A stretch of DNA of 31,948 bases from the IMG/VR virus record IMGVR_UViG_3300036652_000180, positions 1 to 31,948 of that record; one strand, 5' to 3'. This DNA is from a virus. The notes under the pieces were generated by a model, which was not told the DNA's origin, ran no database searches, and saw only the letters and a list, made by a program, of their open reading frames with translations. The position numbers and the translations under genes were made by a program. Shown here in pieces: positions 13,980 through 21,794 of the stretch (the first letter of the stretch is position 1; every line of letters starts with the position of its first letter).

Positions 13980-16538
13980 ATGGCAAAGGTCACCCAAGAC
14001 TTCCGATTCACCGGAGCGGCGCAGACGTTCACCGTCCCGGCGTACGTCACGGCTGTCTACTTCGAGCTGTGGGGTGCGCCCGGCGGCCAAGGCGCGTTCG
14101 GGACGTTCGGTGGCTTCGGGATCTCTGGCAGCTCCGGCGCGCTCGCGTACAACAACGGCTACGCCCAAAGCCTCATCAAGTACGCCGCCAACACCAAATC
14201 CCTCGTCGGCTATGTCGCGGGCACCCTCCCGGTGTCGTCCGGCGACAGCTTCGGCGTCTACGTCGGCGGCGCTGGCGGCTACGGGAACACCGGCAACGTC
14301 ATTGAGGGCACCACGTCCACACCGTCCACCACAAACTACGGCCCCGGCGGCTGGAACGGTGGCGGCAACGGCGGCTACTCGGACATCTCGGTCGGATTCG
14401 CTGGCTCGCAGCTCCCCGGCAACGGTGGCGGCGGCGCTACTGACATCCGCTCCGGCGGCACGGCGCTCTCGAACCGGATTGCGGTCGCAGGCGGCGGGGG
14501 AGGCGGGGGTGGAACGCACCCCGGCAGCGCCACCGAGAACACGGCTACGGCCAACCCAACCACACCCGACCCGCCCTACACCAACGACACGGTGCCCGGC
14601 TCTGGCGCGGGGGACGGCCCCAACTACTTCCCGACTGCTGGCCCGTCCTACGGCGGCAACGGCGGCGGCGTCACTGGCGGCACGGGTGGCGGCGCGTCGC
14701 GCGGCAGCACGCTCTCGGTCGCCAACTCGCAGGGCAAGGGCGGCTCGCAGACGGCGGGAGGCGCAGGCGGCACGGCGACCGGCACGTGGGGTGAAGCTGG
14801 CTCGGCTGGCGCTGTCGGGACCGGCGGGACCGGCGCGCACGTCACGACGGCTGACTTCACCGGCTCAAGCGACGCCTTCACTGCTGGCGGTGGCGGTGGC
14901 GGTGGAGGCTACTACGGCGGCGGCGGCGGCGCGTCCGGTAGCGAGACCGACAGCTCGCAGAACTTCGCCACGCACGGCGCGGGTGGCGGGGGAGGCTCGA
15001 ACTACCTCTCGGGCAGCTTCACCGGCACGGCGAGCTACGCCCACGTTCCCCCGGCGGGCATCGACGGACAGGTCGGCGTCAACGGCCTGGCGCGCGTGAC
15101 GTATACGCAGCCGCCGAACCCCCCGGCCATCTCGACGCCCAACGACCAGGACTTCATCAACATCAACGAGGCGCTCGTGGTCGAGTGGAGCTTCAGCTCG
15201 CTCGCGTCCGGCGCAGTGCAAGGCGGCTTCGATGTCGGCTACTCGGTCCACGCCGCCGACTCGTGGACGCTGCTGCTGAACCCCACGAGCACCAACAACT
15301 TCCTCTCGATCCCAGCGGGCACCTTCACCGGAGGCACGGCCTACGACATCCGGGTCCGGGTCTATGACCAGTACGGCGACGTGTCGAGCTACACGATCAT
15401 CGAGGTCCAGGCCATCGACGTGCCGGGTGCGCCCACGATCACGAGCCCGGCAGACGGCGCGACACTCTCGACCAACCCCTTCACGGTGGACTGGACCGTG
15501 GACGCCGGGGTGACCGAGACGATCTACCGCGTCAAGGCGCTCGACCAGAACGGCACCGTCCAGGTGGACTCCGGCGATCTCTACTCAAGCCGTGTAAACG
15601 CCTGCACGAACCCGAGCTTCGAGACGGACACGACCGGGTGGGGCTCGGTCGGCGGCATCACGATCTCGCAAAGCGCCGCGCACTCGGTCATCCCCTCGCA
15701 CTCCATGAAGCTCGCGTGGGTTACGGCCGGAGCGTTCACGCAGGCGGCCCGGTTCCCGTTCCCGACGATCCCCGGCAAGAGTTACACTCTCTCGGCGTAC
15801 ACCACGGTTGACACCGTGGGGACCGACCCGCCCATGCTGATCGAGGCGCTCGACGCCGATGGCGTGACGCAGCTCGGCAGCTACGAGGAAATGACGCCGG
15901 TCACGGCCGGTGTGTTCGTGCGCGGGTCCTGCACCTTCGTCGCCCAGAGCACCACGAGCTACCTCGCCATCGTCAACGTCAACCCGACGACCGCCGGACA
16001 GGTCGGCTACGTGGACGCGGTGCTGATCGAGTACGGCACGAACCTGAACGGGTACTTCGATGGCGGCAACGCCAATGGCAACCCTGGCACGGCCTCGTGG
16101 CAGGGCACCGCGAACCTCTCGGTCTCGGTCTTGACCGTCGCGAACGTGCTGAGCTACTCGGTGGACTGGCCTCTTCCGTCGCAGCCCATCACGATCATGG
16201 TCGAGTACGCCGACACGGTTGACCTGAACCTCTACAGCCCGGTCGGCACGAGCACGCCCGTCGTCAACCTGAACCCGCCGGACGCACCGACCGTCACGCT
16301 GACGATCAACAACGACGACGGCACCGTGCATCTCGGCATCGTCAACCCGCCGGGCACGTTCACGGCGATCTACAACGAGGTCTACCGGCAGGATCTCACG
16401 AACGGCACGCCCGAGGTCCTCGTGGCGACGCTGAGCCCGAGCACGGATTACACCGACTACACTGTGGTCACACAGACCCTCTACGCCTACCGCGTCAGGG
16501 CATACTCGTCGGACGGAGGCTTCGCCGATGCGACTTAG
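13980..16538 (+). CDS. glycine-rich tail fibre / receptor-binding protein (852 aa)
   Basis: The start lies 10 bases after the hub stop, with AAGGTAGATCGC before it. The N-terminal domain (FTGAAQTFTVPAYVTAVYFELWGAPG) is the glycine-rich adhesin-like module often found in phage fibres. Residues about 110-330 are dominated by Gly runs (GGGGGGGG near 180 and again near 305). Two fibronectin III-like domains follow (about 380-480 and from 481). The second appears split at about 535-715 by a jelly-roll carbohydrate-binding-type domain starting NPSFETDTTGW. A final beta domain ends at GGFADAT. The layout of anchor, flexible shaft and sugar-binding tips fits host recognition. Which sugar is unknown. 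Confidence 0.85.
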   Translation: MAKVTQDFRFTGAAQTFTVPAYVTAVYFELWGAPGGQGAFGTFGGFGISGSSGALAYNNGYAQSLIKYAANTKSLVGYVAGTLPVSSGDSFGVYVGGAGGYGNTGNVIEGTTSTPSTTNYGPGGWNGGGNGGYSDISVGFAGSQLPGNGGGGATDIRSGGTALSNRIAVAGGGGGGGGTHPGSATENTATANPTTPDPPYTNDTVPGSGAGDGPNYFPTAGPSYGGNGGGVTGGTGGGASRGSTLSVANSQGKGGSQTAGGAGGTATGTWGEAGSAGAVGTGGTGAHVTTADFTGSSDAFTAGGGGGGGGYYGGGGGASGSETDSSQNFATHGAGGGGGSNYLSGSFTGTASYAHVPPAGIDGQVGVNGLARVTYTQPPNPPAISTPNDQDFININEALVVEWSFSSLASGAVQGGFDVGYSVHAADSWTLLLNPTSTNNFLSIPAGTFTGGTAYDIRVRVYDQYGDVSSYTIIEVQAIDVPGAPTITSPADGATLSTNPFTVDWTVDAGVTETIYRVKALDQNGTVQVDSGDLYSSRVNACTNPSFETDTTGWGSVGGITISQSAAHSVIPSHSMKLAWVTAGAFTQAARFPFPTIPGKSYTLSAYTTVDTVGTDPPMLIEALDADGVTQLGSYEEMTPVTAGVFVRGSCTFVAQSTTSYLAIVNVNPTTAGQVGYVDAVLIEYGTNLNGYFDGGNANGNPGTASWQGTANLSVSVLTVANVLSYSVDWPLPSQPITIMVEYADTVDLNLYSPVGTSTPVVNLNPPDAPTVTLTINNDDGTVHLGIVNPPGTFTAIYNEVYRQDLTNGTPEVLVATLSPSTDYTDYTVVTQTLYAYRVRAYSSDGGFADAT

Positions 16539-17019
16539 GCTTCGCCCCAATACTCGCGAGCAAGCTCTGAACCTCTGGTCGTTCGTCGGCACGGTCCTGA
16601 CCGTGATTACGGCGTGGATCGGCCTCGGCTTTGCGCTCGACGGCAACCGCGCCGCCCGGAGTCCGGCCTACCACATCCTCATCAACGCCGTCCCCGGCGG
16701 AATGAGGACGGTCGGCGTCGTCCTGCTGGTCCTGGCGCTCGGTATGGCGTACGCCGTTTTGACCAAGTTTGACCGTCACTCTACGTGGGTGCTCCGTGTC
16801 TTTGCCGGGGTAGCCTTCTTGGTGGGCCTGAGCCAAGCGGGCTCATGGTTCGTGACCGGCGAGCTGGTCTGGGCTGGACCGTTTCTGTGGGTGGGCCAAG
16901 GGGCTCTTGCCGAGGGCATGGTGATCTTCCCGCCGGATGCGCTACCGATAAAGGAGGACACCCCCGATGCCGTCGAGCCTGATCGTTCTGGCCGAGGCGG
17001 CAACGGCGAGTGCCTCTAA
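16528..17019 (+). CDS. four-helix membrane protein of the lysis region (163 aa)
   Basis: ATG at 16528 overlaps the fibre gene's last bases. Four hydrophobic segments are visible, at about residues 16-38 (LWSFVGTVLTVITAWIGLGF), 56-77 (MRTVGVVLLVLALGMAYAVL), 85-107 (WVLRVFAGVAFLVGLSQAG) and 114-132 (AGPFLWVGQGALAEGMV). A 20-residue acidic and basic tail ends the protein. Such four-segment proteins are common in actinophage lysis cassettes, where some are thought to act as or with holins. That role is inference. Its 3' end overlaps the next gene by 53 bases in a different frame. Confidence 0.78.
   Translation: MRLRLRPNTREQALNLWSFVGTVLTVITAWIGLGFALDGNRAARSPAYHILINAVPGGMRTVGVVLLVLALGMAYAVLTKFDRHSTWVLRVFAGVAFLVGLSQAGSWFVTGELVWAGPFLWVGQGALAEGMVIFPPDALPIKEDTPDAVEPDRSGRGGNGECL
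16951..16958 (+). promoter_or_regulatory. strong ribosome site inside the upstream gene
   Basis: AAGGAGGA lies 8 bases before the ATG at 16967, inside the last codons of the four-helix membrane protein gene. It supports the overlapping start over any later one. Confidence 0.85.
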
Positions 17020-17389
17020 CCTCAAGCTCGCGCTCGTGTCAGCGGGCTCGGTCGTGGTGGCCGCTGTGATTCCCGCGCTGCTTTCCCGCCGAGAGCGCAC
17101 CCCACGCGAGATCAGCCACCTTCGAGCCGACGCTGAAGCTCAGCGGCAACGGCTCGAACACGAGGTCGAAGAGGCGCGAACCGAGGGGCAGGCCGCCGAG
17201 CAGCGCGAGGCAGACCTCGAAACGAAACTCGCCCGCCAAGAGCGATTTCTGTGGATTCTGGGATACGATCCAGAGACGCATGAGCGCGTCCGAGAGGCGC
17301 GAAGGGAGGCGACACCGGATGTCGGAGGAAGCGAGCCCGGAGCTGGTAGTCCAGACGGCATACCTCCTGGCGTTCCGCCGCCTGCGTAG
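16967..17389 (+). CDS. membrane-anchored coiled-coil protein, spanin/holin-accessory-like (140 aa)
   Basis: The ATG has a near-ideal AAGGAGGA. A hydrophobic segment (about residues 20-38, LALVSAGSVVVAAVIPALL) comes after a short N-terminus, followed by RRERTP and a long charged coiled coil (about 48-100) with heptad-like Glu/Arg/Leu. The last 30 residues are Pro/Gly-rich and probably unfolded. The single anchor plus long coiled coil recalls i-spanin or other lysis accessory proteins, but actinophages often lack classical spanins, so this is only a suggestion. It overlaps the genes on both sides (53 and 71 bases), which argues for coupled translation. Confidence 0.75.
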   Translation: MPSSLIVLAEAATASASNLKLALVSAGSVVVAAVIPALLSRRERTPREISHLRADAEAQRQRLEHEVEEARTEGQAAEQREADLETKLARQERFLWILGYDPETHERVREARREATPDVGGSEPGAGSPDGIPPGVPPPA

Positions 17390-17624
17390 GGGCTTGCTCG
17401 GGCTGGCGCTGGCCGTTCTGGTCATCGCTGGCGTCGGCGGTTGGGCCATCTACTCCCTCGGCGTCGAGCAAGGCCGCAGCTACACGAACCAGCAGATCCG
17501 GCTGCTTGCGTGCGGCGTGGTGAATCAGATCCCGCCCGGCGACCCGCTCACGGATTACGTCCGGGTGACGTACCGTTGTGGGAGCTACAACCCGCACACC
17601 GCAGTCATTCAACCCAAGAAGTGA
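17319..17624 (+). CDS. small single-span membrane protein (101 aa)
   Basis: ATG at 17319 is chosen over an in-frame ATG at 17280 because GGGAGG (17304-17309) lies 9 bases before it. The upstream extension is basic and looks like the shadow of the overlapping coiled-coil gene. One membrane helix is visible (about 24-44, GLLGLALAVLVIAGVGGWAI), preceded by RRLRRG, giving an N-in, C-out expectation. The outside part is about 55 residues with two Cys (LLACGVV and YRCGSY) that could form a disulfide. I do not recognise a family. Its position beside the holin suggests a lysis or envelope role. Confidence 0.7.
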   Translation: MSEEASPELVVQTAYLLAFRRLRRGLLGLALAVLVIAGVGGWAIYSLGVEQGRSYTNQQIRLLACGVVNQIPPGDPLTDYVRVTYRCGSYNPHTAVIQPKK

Positions 17625-17631
17625 GGAATCC

Positions 17632-17913
17632 ATGACCACTCCCGTCGCCCCCCTCGGCGCTGGTGAGGCCGCCGTCATTCAGTCAGCCGTGCTCGATCTC
17701 GCCAAGCGCGCCGGTCACACGTTCTGGCAGGCAGCCGCCGCGAACCTGACCGTCCTCTACGCCGCGAGCGGCCTGCACGTCCACGAGCTGCTCTCGATCT
17801 CCGGCGCTGAGAAGGCGCTCGTGACCGTGGTCGGCGGCGCTGCTGCTGCTGGCTTCAGCGCAGTCAAGACCCTGGTCGCGTCCTACCTCAGCTCCAAGAA
17901 GGCTCTCTCCTAA
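17632..17913 (+). CDS. holin, r1t-like (93 aa)
   Basis: The protein is small and has two hydrophobic segments (about 33-50, FWQAAAANLTVLYAAS, and 62-85, ALVTVVGGAAAAGFSAVKTLVAS). A short N-terminal amphipathic stretch precedes them and a Lys-containing C-terminus (YLSSKKALS) follows. The FWQAAA...A and GGAAAAGFSAVKTL patterns match the r1t holin type common in actinophages, which would make holes in the inner membrane and set the time of lysis. The start has a fair GAGGAA-type site. It is the last gene of the block and is closed by a hairpin. No endolysin gene is next to it. Confidence 0.75.
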   Translation: MTTPVAPLGAGEAAVIQSAVLDLAKRAGHTFWQAAAANLTVLYAASGLHVHELLSISGAEKALVTVVGGAAAAGFSAVKTLVASYLSSKKALS

Positions 17914-17953
17914 AGGGATGTGCCGGGTGATTGACTCCCACCCGGAGCCCCTG

Positions 17954-17988
17954 GCGACCCCCGTAGGTGTGGAATCTACGGGGGTCGC
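17954..17988 (+). terminator. hairpin terminator after the holin
   Basis: A perfect 13-base stem (GCGACCCCCGTAG at 17954-17966 against 17976-17988) surrounds a 9-base loop. There is no T-tract, so termination may be partial or factor-dependent. It separates the late unit from the one that starts near 18012. Confidence 0.7.
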
Positions 17989-17994
17989 GCCATG

Positions 17995-18020
17995 TTGGCA
18001 CTTGACAGCCATGCGATAAT
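17995..18020 (+). promoter_or_regulatory. candidate promoter with extended -10 (TGCGATAAT)
   Basis: TGCGATAAT at 18012-18020 matches the extended -10 form (TGnTATAAT) in all but one base. TTGGCA at 17995-18000 is a possible, short-spaced -35 (14 bases), and TTGACA at 18002-18007 is too close. The site sits just after the hairpin and 41 bases before the next gene, in the expected place for a new start. Confidence 0.45.
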
Positions 18021-18060
18021 GGAGTTGCACCACACCACCACCACACCGTAGGAGTCACCC

Positions 18061-18210
18061 ATGAGAACGTACGTTCGATCACGCCGCTTTGGCGTGAGCC
18101 TCGGCCCGGTCGCCACCCTGGCCCTGTCTCCCTTCCTGCTGCTCTACGTGGCGTATTCCGTGATTGCCGCGCCGGTTCGCTGGCTCTGCCGCCGGAGCGT
18201 GGCGGCATGA
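18061..18210 (+). CDS. small membrane protein (49 aa)
   Basis: This 150-base frame starts with ATG 18061 and has TAGGAG at 18049-18054. The product begins with MRTYVRSRRFG, then a long hydrophobic stretch (about 13-36, VATLALSPFLLLYVAYSVI) and a basic end (RWLCRRSVAA). One membrane helix with positive flanks on both sides is the only visible feature. The stop overlaps the next start as ATGA. The gene may couple translation of the next one or act as a small membrane-active factor. No family is recognised. Confidence 0.6.
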   Translation: MRTYVRSRRFGVSLGPVATLALSPFLLLYVAYSVIAAPVRWLCRRSVAA

Positions 18211-18812
18211 CCGCCGCCGGAGTGTTCGCCGCGCAGGCCGAGGTCTGCCCCGGCTGGACCGTCGAGCGACTGCGCCCCGGCAACGGCCTGCGTGGCGTCT
18301 CGGTCACTCGACCCGGCGAGAGCTTCGACTTCACCTGGCAGCTCAAGCCGCACACCGGGAACTACGTGTTCAAGCAGGGCTGGCACACCGTCTGGGAAGG
18401 CGAGCGGCGCTGGCGCGAGCCGTGGGAGAACCTAAAGGCCGCGCTCCGCGTGCTGAAGGACCCCGGCACCGTCCGGCTGACCGACACCGGCTACTACCGG
18501 CTCCCGTTCGATCCCGAGGCTGACGCCGCCGACATCTACCCGCGCCTCCGTGGCCGCGAGCTGACGTGGGAGAACTCGATCACCGGGATCGAAGAGAAAG
18601 CCATCGTGCCCTACGACGGCAAGCTCACCAAGCTCGACGCCGCGCCCGATCCCGCCAAGCGCGTGCTGACGTTCGCGAGCTACGAGGCCGGGCAAACGCC
18701 GGTCGCTGGCTACCCCCACGGCAAAGACACCCGCTGTGGCATCCGCTCCGTCAAGCTGAGCGCCATCCGTGGCGTCGGCTCCAAGTGCTACAAACCGAGA
18801 GGGGTCGTGTGA
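18207..18812 (+). CDS. hypothetical protein (201 aa)
   Basis: ATG at 18207 overlaps the preceding stop. The N-terminal 90 residues look alpha/beta with VCPGWTVERLRPGNGLRGVSV and SFDFTWQLKP, and a Trp-rich central part (GWHTVWEGERRWREPWENLKAAL). The second half has TDTGYYRLPFDPEADAADIYP and YDGKLTKLDAAPDPAKRVLTF segments, then a Cys-containing C-terminus. No catalytic or DNA-binding motif stands out. It begins the early unit, ahead of the helicase and nuclease genes, in a run of genes with 1-4 base overlaps. The function is unknown. Confidence 0.72.
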   Translation: MTAAGVFAAQAEVCPGWTVERLRPGNGLRGVSVTRPGESFDFTWQLKPHTGNYVFKQGWHTVWEGERRWREPWENLKAALRVLKDPGTVRLTDTGYYRLPFDPEADAADIYPRLRGRELTWENSITGIEEKAIVPYDGKLTKLDAAPDPAKRVLTFASYEAGQTPVAGYPHGKDTRCGIRSVKLSAIRGVGSKCYKPRGVV

Positions 18813-19207
18813 TGGCAGTCACCCTGCTACAGGAGGCGGCCGAGGCCGTCAACTCCGCGCTCTACCAAAGCGACTTCGAGCCGCTCGGCAACTCCGAGGG
18901 CGGCCGGATCGACTGGTGGCACCGAGGCGAGAAGGGAGGGATGAGGCAGATGCGCGTCGCCGTCGAGCGTAGCGAGGTCATCCCCTACCTGATCGTGGAG
19001 GCGCAGTGGCCCGCGCCGCAACCGGACGGGGGACGCGCCCGAGGGACGCAGCGGCTCACCGTACCGTGTGACGGTTCACAACCGCGCGATCAGGTCATCG
19101 ACGCCACCGTCGAGGTCGTGGTGAAGCTGCTCGAACTCTTCGGCGACATCCTCTCCGGGCAGGCCGCCATGCCGCCGCGCGAAGAGCAAGAAGAGGTCGA
19201 GCTGTGA
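18812..19207 (+). CDS. hypothetical protein (131 aa)
   Basis: The ATG shares one base with the preceding TGA. A ribosome site is unclear, so translation is probably coupled. The product starts with a helix (LLQEAAEAVNSALYQSDF), has a short beta part with GRIDWWHRGEKGGMRQMRVAVERS and YLIVEAQWPAPQ, then a helix (VIDATVEVVVKLLELFGDI) and an acidic, low-complexity end (REEQEEVEL). This is a compact globular protein without recognisable active residues. The acidic tail resembles those of the proteins further on. No function is assigned. Confidence 0.72.
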   Translation: MAVTLLQEAAEAVNSALYQSDFEPLGNSEGGRIDWWHRGEKGGMRQMRVAVERSEVIPYLIVEAQWPAPQPDGGRARGTQRLTVPCDGSQPRDQVIDATVEVVVKLLELFGDILSGQAAMPPREEQEEVEL

Positions 19208-19515
19208 ACACCCGCGAACTCATGGGCCTGCCGGACAAGGCCCACGCCGGGCCGACGCTGGTCGAGCAGCTCTGGCTCAAGCTCGACGGCGCTTACGCCC
19301 GCTGGCGGCGTTACCGGCAGCACGCTCGCAACGGCGAAGAGCTGCCCGCCGAGATCAACCTCGACTTCATGCACGGCCGCGTGGTCGGTCTTGTGCAGGC
19401 CATCGCGATCATGTCGCGCGGCGTGCTGGACGAGAACGGCGTGAAGGCCGAGTGCCTCCGGCGCTGGAAAGACCGGCAGGGGCTTGACAAATCCCAGCCC
19501 CCGGCGGATGCTTGA
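19204..19515 (+). CDS. hypothetical helical protein (103 aa)
   Basis: GTG at 19204 overlaps the preceding TGA (GTGA). The product is mainly helical and basic in the middle (LKLDGAYARWRRYRQHARNGE), with INLDFMHGRVVGLVQAIAIMS in the second half. It ends in RRWKDRQGLDKSQPPADA. The two helices could form a small DNA- or protein-binding adaptor. The gene is tightly placed between the preceding hypothetical gene and the helicase gene (3 bases apart), so a role with the helicase is possible, but this is inference only. Confidence 0.7.
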   Translation: MNTRELMGLPDKAHAGPTLVEQLWLKLDGAYARWRRYRQHARNGEELPAEINLDFMHGRVVGLVQAIAIMSRGVLDENGVKAECLRRWKDRQGLDKSQPPADA

Positions 19516-19518
19516 TCC

Positions 19519-21339
19519 GTGGCAATCACCGTCGAACTGGTCGAGGACCGTATCGAGCTGCGCGGATGGGTCGGGCCGAACACGCCCGACCTCTGCCGCC
19601 GTGTCGGTGGCGGCCGGTTCAGTAAGGTCGGCGGCAAGCACTGGCGCTACCCCGTCAGCATGACGACGTGCCGCCGGTTCCGCGAGGTATTCGGCGCTCA
19701 GCTCAAGATCGGCCCGGCGCTGAATCTGTGGGCTCGGCAGGCCAAGGCCGCCGAGGCTGAGCTGGACGCGATCAAGAGCATGGCCGTGGACGCCGCGCTG
19801 CCCTGCATCCGCACCTACGCGCCCGCGCTCCACGAGGCGGCGCGGCCGTACCAGCGCGCGGGCATCGCCTTCGGCGCTCGCGTCGGCACCTTCCTGCTGG
19901 CAGATCAGCCGGGCCTCGGCAAGACCGCTCAGGCCATCGGCACCGTGATCGAGCGCAACCGCGAGAAGCCGCTCTACCGGCACCTGATCCTCTCGCCCAA
20001 GATTGCGGCCGAGACAGTGTGGCCCGCCGAGGTCGCCAAGTGGACGCTCAGCGACTCTCAGGCTTTCCCCCTTGTCGGGACTAGGGCCAAGCGCGAAACG
20101 GCGCTCAGCGCCGCGCTGGGGGTCACCACGGGGCATGTCTTTGTCTGCGCGAACATAGAGATGGCGCGACTCAAGAACGGCGAGCCGCTCTGGCCGCAGC
20201 TCCACGAGATCGCGTGGGACACCGTGATCCTGGACGAGAGCCACCGCGCGCTCGTGCGGAAGAGCGTCAAGTCCGAGTCTCAGCAGCGGAAGGGCATCGT
20301 GGCGCTCAAGGCCCGCGACCGGATCGCGCTGTCCGGGACGCCCATGCGCGGCAAGCCCGAGCAGCTCTGGGGCACGCTGAACTGGCTCGACCCGAAGGTC
20401 TACAGCTCGTACTGGTCCTTCGTGGGGCAGTTCTACGAGACCGAGAGCAACGGCTTCAGCCGCCACGTCATCGTCGGCTTCCGGCCCGGCGGGGAGGACG
20501 CGCTCGCGAAGGCCGTCTCCCCGATCATGCTCCGGCGCACCAAGGCTGAGGTCCTGCCCGAGCTGCCACCCAAGACCTACGCGGGCTGGCACCTGATCCC
20601 CGGCGACGAGGGCTCACCGTTCGGCGTCTGGCTCACCCCCTCGCCCAAGCACGCGGCGCAGTACGCCGAGTTCGAGAGCGACGCGAGCATCGAGGCTGAC
20701 GGGGCCGAGATCATCGCGGTCGGCGCACTGGCCGAGCACACCCGCAAGGTGCAGCTCGCGAGCGCCGTCCACGGCATCCTCGGGGACGGTACGCTCATGC
20801 CGTCGTGCGACTCGGTGAAGTTCGAGTGGCTGATCGAGAAGTGCGCCGAGCTGGGGCTGCCCGACGAGGGCCGCCTCGTGGTCGCCTCCCGGTTCACCCG
20901 CCTCATCAACATCTTCGCCGCTGGTCTGGTCACCGCTGGCATCCCGGCGGTCGCGCTGACCGGCGAGACCAGCAGCAAGCGCCGTCAGGAGATCATGGAC
21001 GACTTCCAGAGTGACTCGCCCACCCACCGCGTCGTGCTCATCAACACGATGGCCGCCGGGGTCGCGATCACCCTCGACGCCGCCGACGATCTCGTGATGC
21101 TGGACGAGTCCACGGTGCCGGACGATCAAGAGCAGGTCGAGGACCGCGTTCACCGCGCGAGCCGGATGCACAACGTCACGATCCATTACCTCCGCACCCT
21201 CGGCACCATCGAGGAAGAGGTCGCCTGGATTGCGGCGGCCCGAGAGAGCGTTCAGAAGTACGTCCTGGACGGAGCGCGCGGCGTAGAGTACGCCCGGCAG
21301 CTCTACATCACCAAGAAGGAGCACACCAATGCCCGTTAA
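19519..21339 (+). CDS. SNF2/HARP-type DEAH helicase (606 aa)
   Basis: This is an ATP-driven DNA translocase expected to remodel branched or protein-bound DNA during replication or recombination. The SF2 motifs are in order: Walker A D-Q-P-G-L-G-K-T (residues 129-136), DEAH-like D-E-S-H (239-242), motif III ALSGTP, and motif VI Q..DR.HR.SR at 539-549. Between them lies the SNF2-like WSFVGQFY and MLRRTKAEVLPELPP region. An N-terminal 100 residues (VELVEDRIELRGWVG onward, with WRYPVSMTTCRRFREVFG) look like a HARP-type accessory domain. GTG at 19519 is close to the preceding stop. The protein is complete. Confidence 0.92.
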   Translation: MAITVELVEDRIELRGWVGPNTPDLCRRVGGGRFSKVGGKHWRYPVSMTTCRRFREVFGAQLKIGPALNLWARQAKAAEAELDAIKSMAVDAALPCIRTYAPALHEAARPYQRAGIAFGARVGTFLLADQPGLGKTAQAIGTVIERNREKPLYRHLILSPKIAAETVWPAEVAKWTLSDSQAFPLVGTRAKRETALSAALGVTTGHVFVCANIEMARLKNGEPLWPQLHEIAWDTVILDESHRALVRKSVKSESQQRKGIVALKARDRIALSGTPMRGKPEQLWGTLNWLDPKVYSSYWSFVGQFYETESNGFSRHVIVGFRPGGEDALAKAVSPIMLRRTKAEVLPELPPKTYAGWHLIPGDEGSPFGVWLTPSPKHAAQYAEFESDASIEADGAEIIAVGALAEHTRKVQLASAVHGILGDGTLMPSCDSVKFEWLIEKCAELGLPDEGRLVVASRFTRLINIFAAGLVTAGIPAVALTGETSSKRRQEIMDDFQSDSPTHRVVLINTMAAGVAITLDAADDLVMLDESTVPDDQEQVEDRVHRASRMHNVTIHYLRTLGTIEEEVAWIAAARESVQKYVLDGARGVEYARQLYITKKEHTNAR

Positions 21340-21793
21340 ATCCACCCCCGAAGGCGAAGCCATCGCGGCCGAGAAGTTCTACGAGTGGGCACAGGAGCGC
21401 CACCCGGAGATCGTCGCCCGATTCTCGCGCGTCCTCGAACTGCGCGGTCTCGAAGCCGTGATCGCGGGAGCCATCGAAGAGGCCAACAAGATCCGCGCCG
21501 AGCTGGGAGAGCCGGTCGGCCCCGTAGTCGTGGCCGAGGTCGCCCACCTGACCACCGGCACGGTCACCGAGGCGGCCAACCCCAAGCGCACCCGCACGCC
21601 GCGCAAGCCGAAGGACAAGCAAGCGCCCCCGGTGCAAGAGGTCGTGGAGCCGGTGCCGCCGGTCGTGGACAACGGCGACGACACCGTGACGTTCACGAGC
21701 ACCGAGGTCGTGGACGAGACGCCGCCCGAGTTCGAGCCGGACGACTTCGAGGACTTCGAGATCCCGGCCGACGACGCGAACGACGAGTTCTGA
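21329..21793 (+). CDS. hypothetical protein with acidic, Phe-ended tail (154 aa)
   Basis: ATG at 21329 overlaps the end of the helicase gene by 11 bases, with AAGGA upstream. The N-terminal half is helical (EAIAAEKFYEWAQERHPEIVARF, LRGLEAVIAGAIEEANKIRAEL). From residue 80 on, the chain is Pro/Lys/Thr-rich and then strongly acidic. It ends in DDANDEF, where a C-terminal Phe follows Asp/Glu residues. That pattern is seen in single-strand-binding proteins and T7 gp2.5, whose tail recruits partners. The core shows no OB-fold sequence I can recognise, so a partner-binding or recombination accessory role is only a suggestion. Confidence 0.72.
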   Translation: MPVKSTPEGEAIAAEKFYEWAQERHPEIVARFSRVLELRGLEAVIAGAIEEANKIRAELGEPVGPVVVAEVAHLTTGTVTEAANPKRTRTPRKPKDKQAPPVQEVVEPVPPVVDNGDDTVTFTSTEVVDETPPEFEPDDFEDFEIPADDANDEF

Positions 21794-21794
21794 G

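Noticed and set aside
14074-15099. A 341-residue frame in the fibre gene
   Set aside because: It is a shifted reading of the glycine-rich repeats, giving Arg/Ala/Thr-only protein.
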